From positions 929,562 through 993,561 of the forward strand of contig VZQC01013830.1 of assembly GCA_009823505.1 (NCBI GenBank): 64,000 nucleotides of DNA, read 5' to 3'. Of this stretch, positions 1 to 9,927 are shown piece by piece (positions within the stretch are counted from its first letter, which is position 1; the number at the start of each line of letters is the position of its first letter). The notes beneath the pieces were generated by a model, which ran no database searches, had not been told where the DNA came from, and worked only from the letters and a program-made list of their open reading frames with translations. Source of the DNA: Rhizomys pruinosus. Its lineage: Eukaryota; Chordata; Mammalia; Rodentia; Spalacidae. The translations under genes and the position numbers were made by a program.

Positions 1-312
1 TGGGTGAGAAGCAAAACAGTCTATTTTCTCTGGAGATGTCATTTTGGACTCTAGTCTGTTCAGGTTGTTCCCCTTCATGGGTTGACAGCTTATCCAGTGA
101 TGCCTTTTTAATCCTACTAACAAAGCACAAGCAATTGGATGTACAGGCACTTAAGCAGTACTAATTATTATGGCAAGCTAAGCTGTGAGCATAGACACTA
201 TAGACACAGGCTTGGATGGTATGCTAATCCACAAACTGTGGTTTCTCTAAAAAGGGTGACAAGTTCTTATTGTGGCTTATAACATCTCCTAACCACTAGA
301 GGGCATAAGCTT
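1..312 (-). repeat. L1-associated 3' module, copy A (cut by window edge)
   Basis: This segment matches 7311-7865 (same strand) and, inverted, 42040-42490. Shared landmarks are 'gagaagcaaaacagtct', 'ttataacatctcct' and an AAGCTT site at its inner end. In all three places it lies beside an L1 3' terminus, so it behaves as part of an L1 3' UTR or a passenger of it. I do not recognise its origin. The start of the window truncates it. Confidence 0.7.
293..304 (+). promoter_or_regulatory. CTCF-like core motif inside the repeat module
   Basis: The 12 bases ccactagagggc fit the CTCF core CCASYAGRKGGC at every position. The equivalent place in the 7.3-kb copy reads ccattagagggt and has lost two key positions. 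Binding is inferred from the motif only. Confidence 0.4.
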
Positions 313-602
313 GTGGCATCCACTGTGAATTATTCCTCCAAGGAGAGAGCTAATAGCCAATTAGATTTGGGATATATATGGCTGCCACTGTTGCATGGTA
401 TCTCCAGGCAGTTGAGGTGTAGCTGATACTGTACTGACAGAGGAATCTTGCTTGTCTCAAGGAGACCAATATTTTGGTGTATTGCTTTAGTGGCCTTTGG
501 TAACACTCTCTGGATTTCAGAGGCCAGTTGTACATTAGCAAGTGATGTCTCAAAACATTTTTTCATGACACTTTATTTTTAAGTTAATTGGCATTGCTGA
601 AA
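313..602. other. Unassigned 290-bp segment between module and L1 3' terminus
   Basis: Copy A has about 290 bp here that the 7.3-kb copy lacks; there the L1 3' terminus directly follows AAGCTT. I see no known repeat or coding signal. The two short minus-strand frames here overlap each other and have no recognisable domain. Confidence 0.5.
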
Positions 603-1014
603 AACCTTTTAATTGAACTTTTGTGCATTTCATACAACATTTCTTAATCAAATTTAGATTCATTCCTCCTTCTGTGCTCCCCACACTGGCAGAGCTTGTG
701 CATTTTGTCATACAGGGCTTGCACCTTTTTCTCAGTCTTTTTAAAATTTTTCGATGTAGAAGTTTATTGTTTTGGGGAGAAGTTTAGTGTTTCAGTCAGT
801 TCTTTGAGCAAGTCTTTTTCGTTGTTGTTTCCTTTGGTTTTATATTGCTCTCTGAAATATGCATATATATATATATGGTATATGTGTGGAGTATATATAT
901 ATATAATACTCCATATATATATATATATATACTCCACACATATACAAAAATTATGACATCTGAAAATAAACTATAGGTTAACTCCAAAACATGTTTAAGG
1001 ACTCATGTTTTAAC
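603..1014 (-). repeat. L1 3' UTR terminus, minus strand
   Basis: It carries the landmarks of the L1 3' ends at 7866-8330 and, inverted, 10080-10464: 'gtgcatttcatacaac', 'cagtcagttctttgagc', 'aaattatgaca' and 'ccaaaacatgtttaagga'. It is interrupted by the AT-rich inverted repeat at 878-945. It is non-coding. Confidence 0.7.
878..945. repeat. 26-bp perfect inverted repeat (cruciform-capable)
   Basis: The arms 878-903 and 920-945 are exact reverse complements, each with a gtgtgga or tccacac core inside TA repeats. The spacer is about 16 bp. The two L1 relatives have only a few TA steps here, so the palindrome grew locally. Confidence 0.9.
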
Positions 1015-2714
1015 CATAGAGTTGCATGCAGATAAAAATAAATATTAGTTTACATTCCTAAATTACATAGCAAGTTGATCTTGACACTTTTTAAGAGCAC
1101 TGATAATATTAGTAATGTCCTCCCTCCTCAATGTACAACCCCAAGGTGATCATGTAAAAACAAACAAACATTCAACAACATGGCACATCCAGGTGACTAT
1201 GACCAAAACACATTACATATATAAAATGTACATTTTATATACACATTTACATATATAAAATCATCATAATGAAATTTATTTCTTTGTGCAATTAATAAAT
1301 GCTAATTTTAAAGAGAAATGATGGTAACCCTATCAACCCATTTGGAAGACCATTCAAACAATTGCTTTTGTTTGTCACTCATCTAGGAAGAGCTTTGAGG
1401 GAAACTATCTGCAGGTATAGAAAATGGGACATGGATTGGTATGAAAATACATGCCCACAAGCAAGAAACAGTACTTTTCCCCAGTCATGGAGATGGTCAT
1501 GGTAGAGCAAATGGAGACCTCATAGATGCTTATCTCAGCTCCCTTGTGCCCCTGAGAAGCCCCCAGTGAGGCTTTCTGTGAAAAATCTTGACTAGCCTCT
1601 CCCCAGAGATGGTGAAGGACCCAGTGGCATTGTGTAGAGGGGCTTAGTGACCTCCCAGATCAATCAGTGCTCATGGAGGGCCTTATTATTGCTACACTCA
1701 CTCTGCTAGACATGCAACTAGGCCACTCCAAGAAAGATTTCCAACAGGCAGCTTTTGCTAGGAAGAAGTAACCTTCTAAGAGGTCCCAGTGGGAAGAGCT
1801 GGAAGAATCTCATTTAAACAAATATTTCTGATCACCTGCTATGTGCAAAAAGAATTAGTTAAGGTCTCTGATCAGTGGAAGTAGCAAGAGAGGCAGGGAG
1901 TGCATGAAATGAGAGTCAGCCCAGAAGTGGGTACCGAAGGCAGTAAAATTCCACCTTTGAGCTGAACTTGCAGCTGAAATTCTTTCAGACAAAAATCCAT
2001 GCTGCAGCCAGACAGTCTGTGATGAATGAGGATGGTTAAGCAAACAGAACATCCATTGGGGATGGGAGAATGAGTGTTGCCAAATGTCTCACCCACTTAA
2101 GCTTTCTCATTTTTAGTTTTAATCTAAACTCCCAGTTTATGTAATTAGACAATACATGTAGCAGTTTGCATGTCATTCCTCTGTCCTGGGAGAATGCCTC
2201 CAATTATTTTCCTCCTGGTCCCCAGCATCTGTGGGGTTGAGGGAGGTGGAGGCATAGAAGCACCTTAGACTAACTCATCCCGAGGAGACTAATTCCAGAA
2301 TAATAACAGAGGACAGAATGCAGACACCATCTAAGGGATAGTTTAGTAAGTATGAAGCGAGTGGAAAGCTATACACCATACTGTTAACATGGGGGATCTA
2401 GCAGGTCCAAGGTGTGGTTTTAGGGGCTGGGATGGGCAGGTGATGGGAAGAACCTCTTCTTGGACCTCTGTGCTGTTTGTAGCTACCTGAGAAATAAAAT
2501 ATAAGGAAAGATTTAACCACAGAAACTGGTAAGTGAAAGGTAAGGGAAATCTTGCAGGATTTCTAAATTATCAAAAATTATATACAGCTTTCATTTAAAT
2601 TATTTATTCATCTGAGCAAATGTTACCCATTGTCTGGCTCTGTACGCCAGCCTGCACTAACAGCTGTGGGCTGAGAGTACAGAGAAGACTGGGGCTTGCT
2701 TTCTACTCTGGGGT
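1015..2714. other. Unique sequence, no gene seen
   Basis: AT-rich, apparently single-copy DNA. A 24-bp perfect palindrome is at 1218-1241. A short L2-like stretch ('aacaaatatttctgatcacc') lies near 1815-1870. The frames present are under 75 codons and show no domain. Confidence 0.6.
1218..1241. repeat. 24-bp perfect palindrome
   Basis: The sequence tatataaaatgt is followed directly by its reverse complement acattttatata. 'catatataaaat' recurs at about 1251-1262. It could simply be a product of AT-rich sequence. Confidence 0.85.
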
Positions 2715-2726
2715 AACTTCAATTTT

Positions 2727-2846
2727 TTTGAGACAGGATCTCCCTCTAGCCCCAGCTGACCTGGAACTTGCTATGCAGACTAGAGACCCACTCACTTCTG
2801 CCTCCTGTGCACTGGAATTAAAGGCATGCACCACCACACCTGGCTC
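2727..2846 (-). repeat. B1 SINE
   Basis: Reverse B1 with 'gagacaggatctccct' at the left, 'attaaaggcatgcaccac' at the right and a 5' end at 'cacctggct'. It is flanked by a 12-bp duplication, aacttcaatttt, at 2715-2726 and 2847-2858. Confidence 0.92.
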
Positions 2847-2886
2847 AACTTCAATTTTCAAAACAGATTTTAAAAATTCATTTACA

Positions 2887-3102
2887 GGGCTGGAGAGATG
2901 GCTCAGTGGTTAAGAGCGCTGTCTGCTCTTGCTGAGGAGCGGGGTTTGATTCCCAGCACCCACATGGTGGCTAAGAATCGTCTTTAACTCCATTTCCAGG
3001 GGAACCCAACACCCTCTTCTGACCGCCACGGCATTGCACGACACGGGTGCACCAACTTACATGTAGACAGTACACTCATACACATAAAAAATAATAAATA
3101 AT
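2887..3102 (+). repeat. B2-type SINE, first of a head-to-tail pair
   Basis: The tRNA-derived head 'gggctggagagatggctc' has a pol III box A (tggctcagtgg) and a weak box B (ggtttgattcc). The body and an AATAAATAAT tail follow. This copy lacks the 16-17-bp internal body duplication found in other copies. Confidence 0.92.
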
Positions 3103-3335
3103 GGGGCTGGAGAGATGGCCTAGTGGTTAAGAGCGCTGACTGCTCGTGTAGAGGACCTGGGTTTGGTCCCCAGCACCCCATGGCAGCCGAGAACCGTCTT
3201 TAACTCCAGTTCCAGGGGAATCAGACACCTTCTCTGACCTCTGCGGCATTGCATGACATTGGTGCATCAACCTACATACAGACAGTACACTCATACACAT
3301 AAAAAATAAGTAAATAAAATTAAAAATAAATACAA
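3103..3335 (+). repeat. B2-type SINE, second of the pair
   Basis: It starts directly in the A-rich tail of the preceding B2, so it probably inserted there. Box A is tggcctagtgg and box B is a changed ggtttggtccc. The tail is (TAAA)n-like. It has the short body form. Confidence 0.92.
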
Positions 3336-3654
3336 ATTGATTTACATAGATATATATTTTTAAAAACAGGTTTGTATTTAATAGGCATTCACAAAAACAT
3401 AAATTAAGCATTTCAAAGTGAACGTCTTGGTGGCATTTGTTACATTCACAAAGCTGTGTGATCACCACCTCATACCAGTTATGAAGTATTTTCTTTTTTT
3501 TTTTTTTTTTTGGTCTTTTTGAGACAGGGTCTCCCTGTAGCCCCAACTGTCCTGCAACTCGCTCTGTAGACCAGGCTGGCCTTGAACTCACAAAAATCCA
3601 CCTTCCTCTGCCTCCTTTGCCTGGCTTATAAAGTATTTTCATTGCCCTGCAGAG
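3336..3654 (-). repeat. Ancient L1 (L1M-type) 3' UTR fragment, split by B1
   Basis: Text such as 'ggtggcatttgttacattc' and 'gtgtgatcaccacctc' follows the remembered old L1M 3' UTR. The fragment continues on both sides of the B1 at 3494-3630. It is diverged, so the family is tentative. Confidence 0.5.
3494..3630 (-). repeat. B1 SINE
   Basis: A poly-T start (reverse tail) is followed by 'gagacagggtctccctgt' and 'agaccaggctggccttgaac'. The 10-bp repeat aagtattttc at 3484-3493 and 3631-3640 is consistent with a target-site duplication. Confidence 0.92.
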
Positions 3655-4442
3655 GCCCGGGAGACTGCTTCCTTATGTTCATTCACCAACCCTGGCTCTT
3701 GCACTCTTTCCACCCCCTCGTTCACAATGGTTCCTGAGCCAAGGGTGGGTGAGGTTTAATGTTTAATGTAGGATCTTATCCAGGGACATGTATGCTGCAG
3801 TCTCTTTTTCTCTACTTTGGTCAGTTGTAGTCTTCTGTGTGCATTGCCCTCTGTGGCATGAAGAAACTTCACTGGTCAGGGTTGAGGGATATACTAGTAT
3901 TCTTCCTACCTCTGATCCACTATGTTCCATGAGCCTTAAGTGTAGAGGTTCCATTGTAGATGTGTCACTTAGGGCTGGGCATCTTTCAGAGACTTATTCT
4001 CTGTGTGTGAACAGTTGTGGAACTCTGTAATAGTCTCCATCTGCTTCTTTGATATAAGTATAAGGATCCATATTTAGCATACAGTAAGAAATTGCATTTG
4101 TGTAGCAGAGATAGGGTTATCTCTAGGATCTATGACCTCTCCAGCCATGTGTATTTGGTTATGTTTACAGTGTTACACATGAGTTCTTTTCCCATTGAAA
4201 GGGCTTTCAGTTTAATTAGGTAGCTGTTGATTACTCCCTAGATAAAAGTGTCACAACTGCACTAATATAGTCTGTCATGCCAAACATTGTTGTGGTTATT
4301 AGGCTTTAAAGCTGGGGTTGGACCATTGACTGATTTTCTTCCTTAGCATCCTACATAGTATTCTCTAGAACTATGAAAGTTAGTCTTCAGGGAGGAGGCC
4401 TGCAGGTCAACTCCAGCTCCATTGCTTAAAGTCCTATTTCTG
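3655..4442 (-). repeat. Older L1 (Lx-like) 3' UTR, distal half
   Basis: A reverse L1 3' UTR with landmarks 'ggttcctgagccaaggg', 'gtgttacacatgagttc' and 'ccaaacattgttgtgg'. It stops at 4442 in the middle of the consensus and resumes collinearly at 10465. The two halves are therefore one element split by the L1 at 4443-10464. Confidence 0.75.
4428..4442. repeat. Target-site duplication, left copy
   Basis: aaagtcctatttctg is repeated at 10465-10479 as aaagtcctgtttctg, with one difference. The left copy ends the old L1 half and the right copy follows the A/T-rich 3' end of the inserted L1. This is the signature of target-primed insertion. Confidence 0.75.
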
Positions 4443-4452
4443 GATGCGGCAT

Positions 4453-4777
4453 GGTGCCTGGGGAATAGGTGAGCATAACACCAGCGGGGTCATCACCACA
4501 CTGAGCGTGGCCTGCTGCCTGCCAGCCAGCCACTCCTGGCCCAGCGTGCACAGTGGCAGGGCAGAGTCACCCAGCCAGCTGGACACGCACCAGGTCCAGA
4601 GAGAGGAGGCAGCAAGGTGCCTTGGGAATAGGGAAGCACAACACCAGGCAGGGTCATCACCACCCTGAGCATGGCCTGCTGCCTGCCAGTCAGCCACTCC
4701 TGACCCAGTGTGCACAGTGGTGGGGTAGAATCACCCAGCCAGCTGAATACCCACCAGGTCCAGAGGGCACGGGCAAA
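4453..4777 (+). repeat. Two tandem 163-bp L1 5' UTR monomers
   Basis: Unit 1 is 4453-4615 and unit 2 is 4616-4777; both begin ggtgcct and end ccaggtccagag plus a short tail. About 10 bp of a preceding unit remains at 4443-4452. Tandem monomers ahead of ORF1 are the known promoter design of mouse-type L1. The GC-rich composition differs from the AT-rich coding part. Promoter activity is inferred. Confidence 0.75.
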
Positions 4778-4780
4778 TTG

Positions 4781-4792
4781 CCCCCCCCCCCC
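4781..4792 (+). repeat. Poly-C run at the monomer/leader junction
   Basis: Twelve C residues directly follow the second monomer. Beyond them the non-monomeric leader runs to ORF1 at 5137. Confidence 0.85.
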
Positions 4793-5323
4793 AATTCTCT
4801 TGAGCTACAGTGAAGGTATCCTATTGAGAACAGCTGTAGCAACACCTGAGCACAAAGCAAGTGTACGCTCAGCAGGGAACCAACCTGATTGTTACCTCCA
4901 GGTTTCTGGAGAACCTCCAGACCAGAAAGGGAAGAGCCAGCTGAACCTCCCAAATATATTACCAAAAGTGAAAACTGGAAACCTATCAAACCAGCCCTCC
5001 ATAAACCAAGAAGACAACAAACATATCTGTAGGAAACAAGCAAATTAAGCCTTCAACACAGTGAAGAAACATTTGAGATTCACAGCAGAATACAACAATA
5101 AAACAAACTCACATTCCAAAAACACAAAGAAAAAACATGGGAAAAGCACATAATAAATCTCCACCAGATGCTACCAGACCTATAGAAGATCCCTACAATG
5201 AGATCTTGCTGGAAGGAACCCAGGACATAGAAGAACAATCATAGACATAATCAAAGAATATAAAGAACAAATCAGAGAACTAAAGGGAGAGAATGAAAAG
5301 ACTCAGGAAGAAACTAGAGGGAA

Positions 5324-5506
5324 GAATGACAAACTCTGGAAGGAAATAGAAACAATGAAAAGATCCCATGCTGAAATGAAAAAGGAAACAAACCAGCAAA
5401 ACGAAGAGCTACAAGAAGAGAATGACAAGCTCCAAAAAGAAGTGGAAATACTAAAGAAATCACAGGCTGAAACAAAAAAAGAAATTGAACACTCATCCAA
5501 TCAATA
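5324..5506 (+). repeat. 96-bp imperfect duplication in the ORF1 coiled coil
   Basis: gaatgacaaactc at 5324 and gaatgacaagctc at 5420 begin two similar segments 96 bp apart, each encoding NDKL followed by a Lys/Glu heptad-like stretch. Length changes in this part of ORF1 are known from mouse and rat L1. Confidence 0.65.
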
Positions 5507-6116
5507 GGAGAGGATGGGAGAAAGCCTCAAAAGCAGATTGGATGAAGCAGAAAATAGAATATCAAACCTGGAAGATAGCAAGGAAAAACTAGAAAACTGA
5601 AAGATTATGAAAATTTAAAAAAACACAAGAGTGGACCAGTCAGGAAATGTGGGACACTATGAAAAGACCAAACCTCTGCATCACAGCGATAGAGGAAGGA
5701 GAAAAATCCCAAGAGAACTGTATTGATCAGATTTTCAACAGAATAGAAGAAAATTTCCCCAAACTGAAAACAGACAAACCCATACAAATACAAGAAGCAC
5801 ATAGAACTCCAAATAGACAAGATCAGAAAAGAAATTCCCCATGCCATATCATAGTTAAAACACTAGACACTCAAAACAAAGACAAGATACTGAAAGAGAA
5901 AAACAACAAGTTACATATAAAGGAAAAGCAATCAGAAAAACAGCTGACTTCTCAGTGCAAACTATGAAAGCCAGAAGTACGTGGACTAATGTATTCCCAG
6001 AGCTAAATGACTATAGATGCCAACCCAGATTACAATACCCAGCAAAAATGTCAATTATAGTTGAAGGAGAAAGAAAAATCTTTCATGACATAAACAAGAT
6101 GAAAGAATATATGTCC

Positions 6117-6381
6117 CAGGCTGGAGAGATGGCCTAGCAGTTAAGAGCACTGACCGCTCTTACAGAAGACCCGGGTTTGATCCCCAGCACCCACATGGCA
6201 GCCAAGAGCCGTCTGAAACTCCAATTCCAGGAGAACTCCAGTTCCAGGGGAATCCGAGACCCTCTTCTGACCTCCACGGCATTGCATGACACAGGTGCAC
6301 AAACTTGCATGCAGACAGTACATTCATACACATACAGAAATAAATAAATAAATAAATTTTTAAAAAATAAAAAAAATAAAA
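6117..6381 (+). repeat. B2-type SINE inside L1 ORF1
   Basis: Box A is tggcctagcag and box B is ggtttgatccc. It carries the body duplication (ccaattccagga, gaactccagttccagg). A duplication of aaagaatatatgtcc flanks it at 6102-6116 and 6382-6397. The host ORF1 reading continues on the far side. Confidence 0.95.
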
Positions 6382-6524
6382 AAAGAATATATGTTCCAAA
6401 AACCAACCCTTCAGAAAATACTCAAAGCAATTCAAGGAAGAGAGGAAAGGAGCACCTATCCCCAAACAGCTAGATAGAGAAATTAATAAAAGTATAACTG
6501 TGAAAATACAAACCTAGACCAAGA

Positions 6525-7118
6525 ATGCAGACACAAAATAAGGTGAAAGGAAGAAACATACAAATCTCAATAATAACCTTAAATATTAATGGTCTAAATT
6601 CCCCAATCAAAAGACATAGACTGGGAGAATGGATTAGGAAACAGAATCTATCTATATGCTGTCTACAGGAAACCCATCTCACCCTCAAGGACAGGCACCA
6701 ACTTAAAGTGAAAGGATGGAAAAAGATATTCCAAGCAAATGGTACCAAAAAGCAAGAAGGAGTTGCCATTCTAATACCAGACAAAATAGACCTCAAAGTA
6801 AAACTAATCAGAAAAGACAAAGAGGGCCATTGCATCCTTAACAAAGGAAAAATTAACCATGAAGATTTCACAATCATAAGTATATATGCACCAAACTCAG
6901 GTTCACCAAACTTTATAAATACAATCCTTCAAGACCTTAAGGTGCAGATTAACCCCAGCATGCTAATAGTGACTTCAATACTCCACTGAGCCCTTTGGAT
7001 AGATCAACTGGACAAAGAATAAATAGAGAAACATCTGAACTGAACAATACATTACTCTAAATGGATCTCACGGAAATCTACCAAATATTCCACCCAAACA
7101 CCAGAGAATGTACTTTAT
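6525..7118 (+). pseudogene. L1 ORF2 endonuclease domain, truncated
   Basis: ORF2 starts at the ATG at 6525 (MQTQNKVKGR). It shows the apurinic-endonuclease-like fold of L1: LNINGLNSP with the catalytic Asn at residue 20, LQETH with the catalytic Glu at 49, and SIYAPNSG near 120. Near 6968 two or more bases are missing, which breaks the GDFN catalytic box and stops the main frame at 6989. Related text continues in another frame to 7118, where reverse L1 DNA takes over. This domain nicks the target DNA in a live element; here it is dead. Confidence 0.88.
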
Positions 7119-7310
7119 TTTTTAATTTTTTATTGATAATTTGTGTATTTCTTTTTTTTATTGATGCTTTGTGTATTTCATACATCATTTTCCAATTCAG
7201 TTCAGGCATATTTCCCCTTCCCTTCCCCCCATCCCACCCCACCCCATCCCAGATCATGCATTCTGCCATAACTGTCCTGCATCTTTCTCTCAGTTTTTTT
7301 TTCCATTTTT
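7119..7310 (-). repeat. L1 3' terminus (outer copy), minus strand, with C-rich tract
   Basis: It begins with the T-rich complement of a poly-A tail, then 'gtatttcatacatcat', then C-runs at 7214-7250. On the minus strand those are four or more G-runs, a common L1 3' UTR feature. The insertion interrupts ORF2 of the host L1. Confidence 0.8.
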
Positions 7311-7865
7311 TAGCAATAAGTGATAATTTATGAGTACCAGCATCCTTCATGCAAAACCAACTTGCAAGCAGTTGTGTCCAAACCCACACAGCCCCTTGGT
7401 CCCACCATCCAGCAGGGGGGGCTTGTATGTTCAATCAAGTTGATCAAATGAGTGTCCAGGTTACATTGCTGTAGTTTCACCATTCACCCCAATCACAGCC
7501 CTTACATTCTACCACGGCCCCTCTTCCGCAGATTGTTCCCTAGGCTTAGAAAAGGGGCACAGGTGGATGAGAAGCAAAACAGTCTACTTTCTCTGGAGCT
7601 GCTGTCTTGGTTGCTGGTCAATTCTGGCTGTTTTCTTTCATGGGCTGACAGTTTGTCCAGGAATAACCTTTCGATCCTGCTAATGAAGCACACGCAATTA
7701 GATATGTAGGTATTTAAACAGTATTAATTGTTATTGTAGGTTACTTTGGTATAGACACAGATGTTTGGATGATATGTTAATCCATGAATTACATTTTTTT
7801 CTGTTAAATATGACAGGGTCTTATTTGTGGCTTATAACATCTCCTGACCATTAGAGGGTGCAAGC
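7311..7865 (-). repeat. L1-associated 3' module, copy B
   Basis: A 555-bp segment homologous to 1-312 and, inverted, to 42040-42490. Here it lies between two L1 3' termini (7119-7310 and 7866-8330). It ends at AAGCTT. The short frames in it are shared with the 42-kb copy but overlap on opposite strands and look non-coding. Confidence 0.75.
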
Positions 7866-8330
7866 TTGAATTTGTGTATTTCATACATCATCTTTCAGTC
7901 CAATTTAGACACATTCCCCTCTCCCTGCCCCCCACCCCACCATAGTTCATGCATTCTGCCATACATGTCTTGCATCTTTCTCTCAGTTTTTCCAAAGTTT
8001 TTCACAGCAGAGGCTTGTTGTTTTGGGCAGAATTTAACTGTATCAGTCAGTTCTTTGACCCAGTCTTTATGCTATTGTTTTTCCCTCCCCTTTGTGTTGC
8101 TCCAAAATATGCCTATATAACCATCACATATGTATCAAAATTATGACCTCTGAGAAAAACAGTGTGATAATTCCAAAATATGTTTAAGAATTCACATTTT
8201 CCCCTTTAATTTTATATTACTCTAAGATATGAATACGTACCTTATACCCATATACAGTAATTTCAGAGTCTGAAAAGCACCCCATGGAACATTCTCCTTA
8301 ATCTCACTTTTCAGATCCAAACTGTACATT
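7866..8330 (-). repeat. L1 3' terminus (inner copy), minus strand
   Basis: It repeats the start of the outer copy ('gtgtatttcatacatcat'), then has the C-rich tract, 'catgcattctgccatac' and 'cagtcagttctttgacc'. So one reverse L1 here has two 3' termini with a module between them. Confidence 0.75.
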
Positions 8331-9195
8331 CTGCATTTCTTTCTGCCCCATCTGCTCTTTTTTACTGTAGATCTGCACAATAGTCACCATTAATAGCCAC
8401 ACCACCATTTCTACATTAGGCTGTCATTGAAATATCCACCACCAAAGACATTAGTCCATTGCTTTTCAACTTAGCATCAGGCAAGCATTTGGGCTGTGGG
8501 CAAACTGTGGCCAGACTCTTTGCCAAAATATCCCAGTTGCTGCCTAAGTCTTTATTTTCCTCTGGAACTACATTTTTTGCAGCAATGCTTTCTTCCAAGC
8601 TTCTACTACAATGGCCCATTAAGCTCTACTTACAGTAGTCAACAACTTTTCTAGCCCAAAGTTCCAAAGTCTTCCACATTTATCCAAACACCCACATGGT
8701 CAGGTTCTTCACAGTCAACAGCTCACTCTCTGGTACCAACTACTGTATTAGTCACTTTTCTGTTGCTGTGATAAACCACCATGACCAAGGGAACTTATAA
8801 AAGGAAGAGTTTATGGGCTGGAGAGATAGCCTAGCAGTTAAGAGCACCAACTGCTCTTGCAGAGGACCCAGGTTTGATCCCCAACATGGCAGCTAAAAAC
8901 CATCTGTAATTCCAATTCCAGGAGAACTCCAGTTCCAGGGGAATCTGAGACACTCTTCTGACCTCTGCGGCATTGCACAACACAGGTGCACAAACCTACA
9001 TGCAGACAGTACATTCATACACGTAAAAAATAAATAAAATTTAAAAAAGGAAGAGTTTATTTGAGCTTATGATTGATGATTCCAGGGAATCAGAGTTCAT
9101 TGTGGCAGGAGGCATGGTGGCCAGGGCTGGAGCAGAAAGCTGAGGGTCACATCTCACAATGAGCACAGGAAGTTGAGAGAGAGCCTCTGGAGACT
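8331..9195 (+). repeat. Rodent interspersed repeat, probably URR1-like, split by B2
   Basis: 'gtcacttttctgttgctgtg', 'accaccatgaccaagg' and 'tcagagttcattgtggcag' match a widespread rodent repeat that I recall as URR1 (DNA-transposon class). The stretch 8331-8745 in front of it is unassigned. The B2 at 8815-9044 interrupts it. Confidence 0.5.
8815..9044 (+). repeat. B2-type SINE
   Basis: The head is 'gggctggagagatagcct' and box B is ggtttgatccc; the body duplication is present. It is flanked by aaaaggaagagtttat at 8799-8814 and 9045-9060. Confidence 0.95.
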
Positions 9196-9289
9196 AGCAA
9201 GGCCAGCCTGGTCTATAGAGTGAGTTCCAGGACAGCTGGGGCTACAGGGAGAACCTGTCTGAAAAATACCAAAAGAAAAAAAAAAGATG
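9196..9289 (+). repeat. B1 SINE, 5'-truncated
   Basis: Only the second half of B1 is present: 'aaggccagcctggtctatag', 'gagttccaggacagctgg' and an A-rich tail. It abuts the resumed L1 ORF2 text. Confidence 0.85.
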
Positions 9290-9927
9290 AAGTAAAGAGC
9301 TGAATAGAGACTTCACAAGTGAGTAAGTAAAGATGGATGAGAAACATCTTAAAAAGTGTTCAATATTGTTAATAATTAAGGAAATGCAAATTAAAACCAC
9401 TTTAAGATATCATCTCACTCCAATAAGACTGGTTAGGATCAAGAAAACAAATAATATCAAGTGCTGGAGAGGTTGTGGGGAAAGGGGAACACTCATCCAC
9501 TGATGGTGGGAATGTACACTCCTACAACCACTATGGAAAGCAGTGTGGAGAACCCTTAAAAGACTCAAAATGAGCCTACCACCTGACCCAGTCATACCAC
9601 TCATGGATATATATATATTTTTTTTCACAGACTCATCCTATCACAGAGATATATCCATGCACATCCATGTTTATTGTAGCTCTCTTCACAATAGGGAAGA
9701 GTTGGAACCAACCCAAGTGCCCCTCAACCAACAAGTGGATAGAGAAAATGTGGTACATCTACACAATGGAGTTCTATGCAGTGGTAAAGAAACATGACAT
9801 CATGAACTTTGCAGGTACATGGATGGAAATAGAAGATATTATGCTAAGTGAAGTAACAGTCCCAGAAAAACAAATGATGAATGGTGTCCCTCATTTGTGG
9901 ATGCTAGCACTATGTACCTACTTGTAA
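9290..9927 (+). pseudogene. L1 ORF2 C-terminal region
   Basis: The DNA text 'ggaaatgcaaattaaaacca' and 'gtgctggagaggttgtggg', and the peptides HNGVLCSGKE and NFAGTWMEIEDIMLSEVT, identify the end of ORF2 beyond the reverse transcriptase. The last frame stops with TAA at 9925-9927. A TA-rich, T-rich stretch near 9607-9625 and frame changes break it. It is collinear with the endonuclease part at 6525 but about 2.5-3 kb of ORF2 is missing between them. Confidence 0.85.

Larger units (their letters stand above)
5137..6474 (+). pseudogene. L1 ORF1 (RNA-binding nucleocapsid-like protein), decayed
   Basis: ORF1p is the L1 RNA-binding chaperone that trimerises through a coiled coil. The start is the ATG at 5137 (MGKAHNKSPP). 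A Lys/Glu-rich coiled coil runs about 5240-5590. The RNA-recognition part is at 5647-5940 (MKRPNL, RIEENFP, EAHRTPNRQDQKRN). The C-terminal part is at 5940-6116 and 6397-6474 (TMKARSTW, CQPRLQYPAK, KIFHD). The reading frame changes at least three times, there are early stops near 5246 and 5503, and a B2 splits the C-terminal part. The coiled coil holds two imperfect 32-residue repeats (NDKLWKEIE, NDKLQKEVE). Confidence 0.85.

Noticed and set aside
2887..3181. Possible tRNA genes at the B2 heads
   Set aside because: Box A and box B are present, but the heads continue into SINE bodies and A-rich tails; they are tRNA-derived SINEs.
4434..4813. Several 74-93-codon frames at the L1 5' end
   Set aside because: They lie in the promoter-type monomers, overlap on both strands, and match no known L1 protein.
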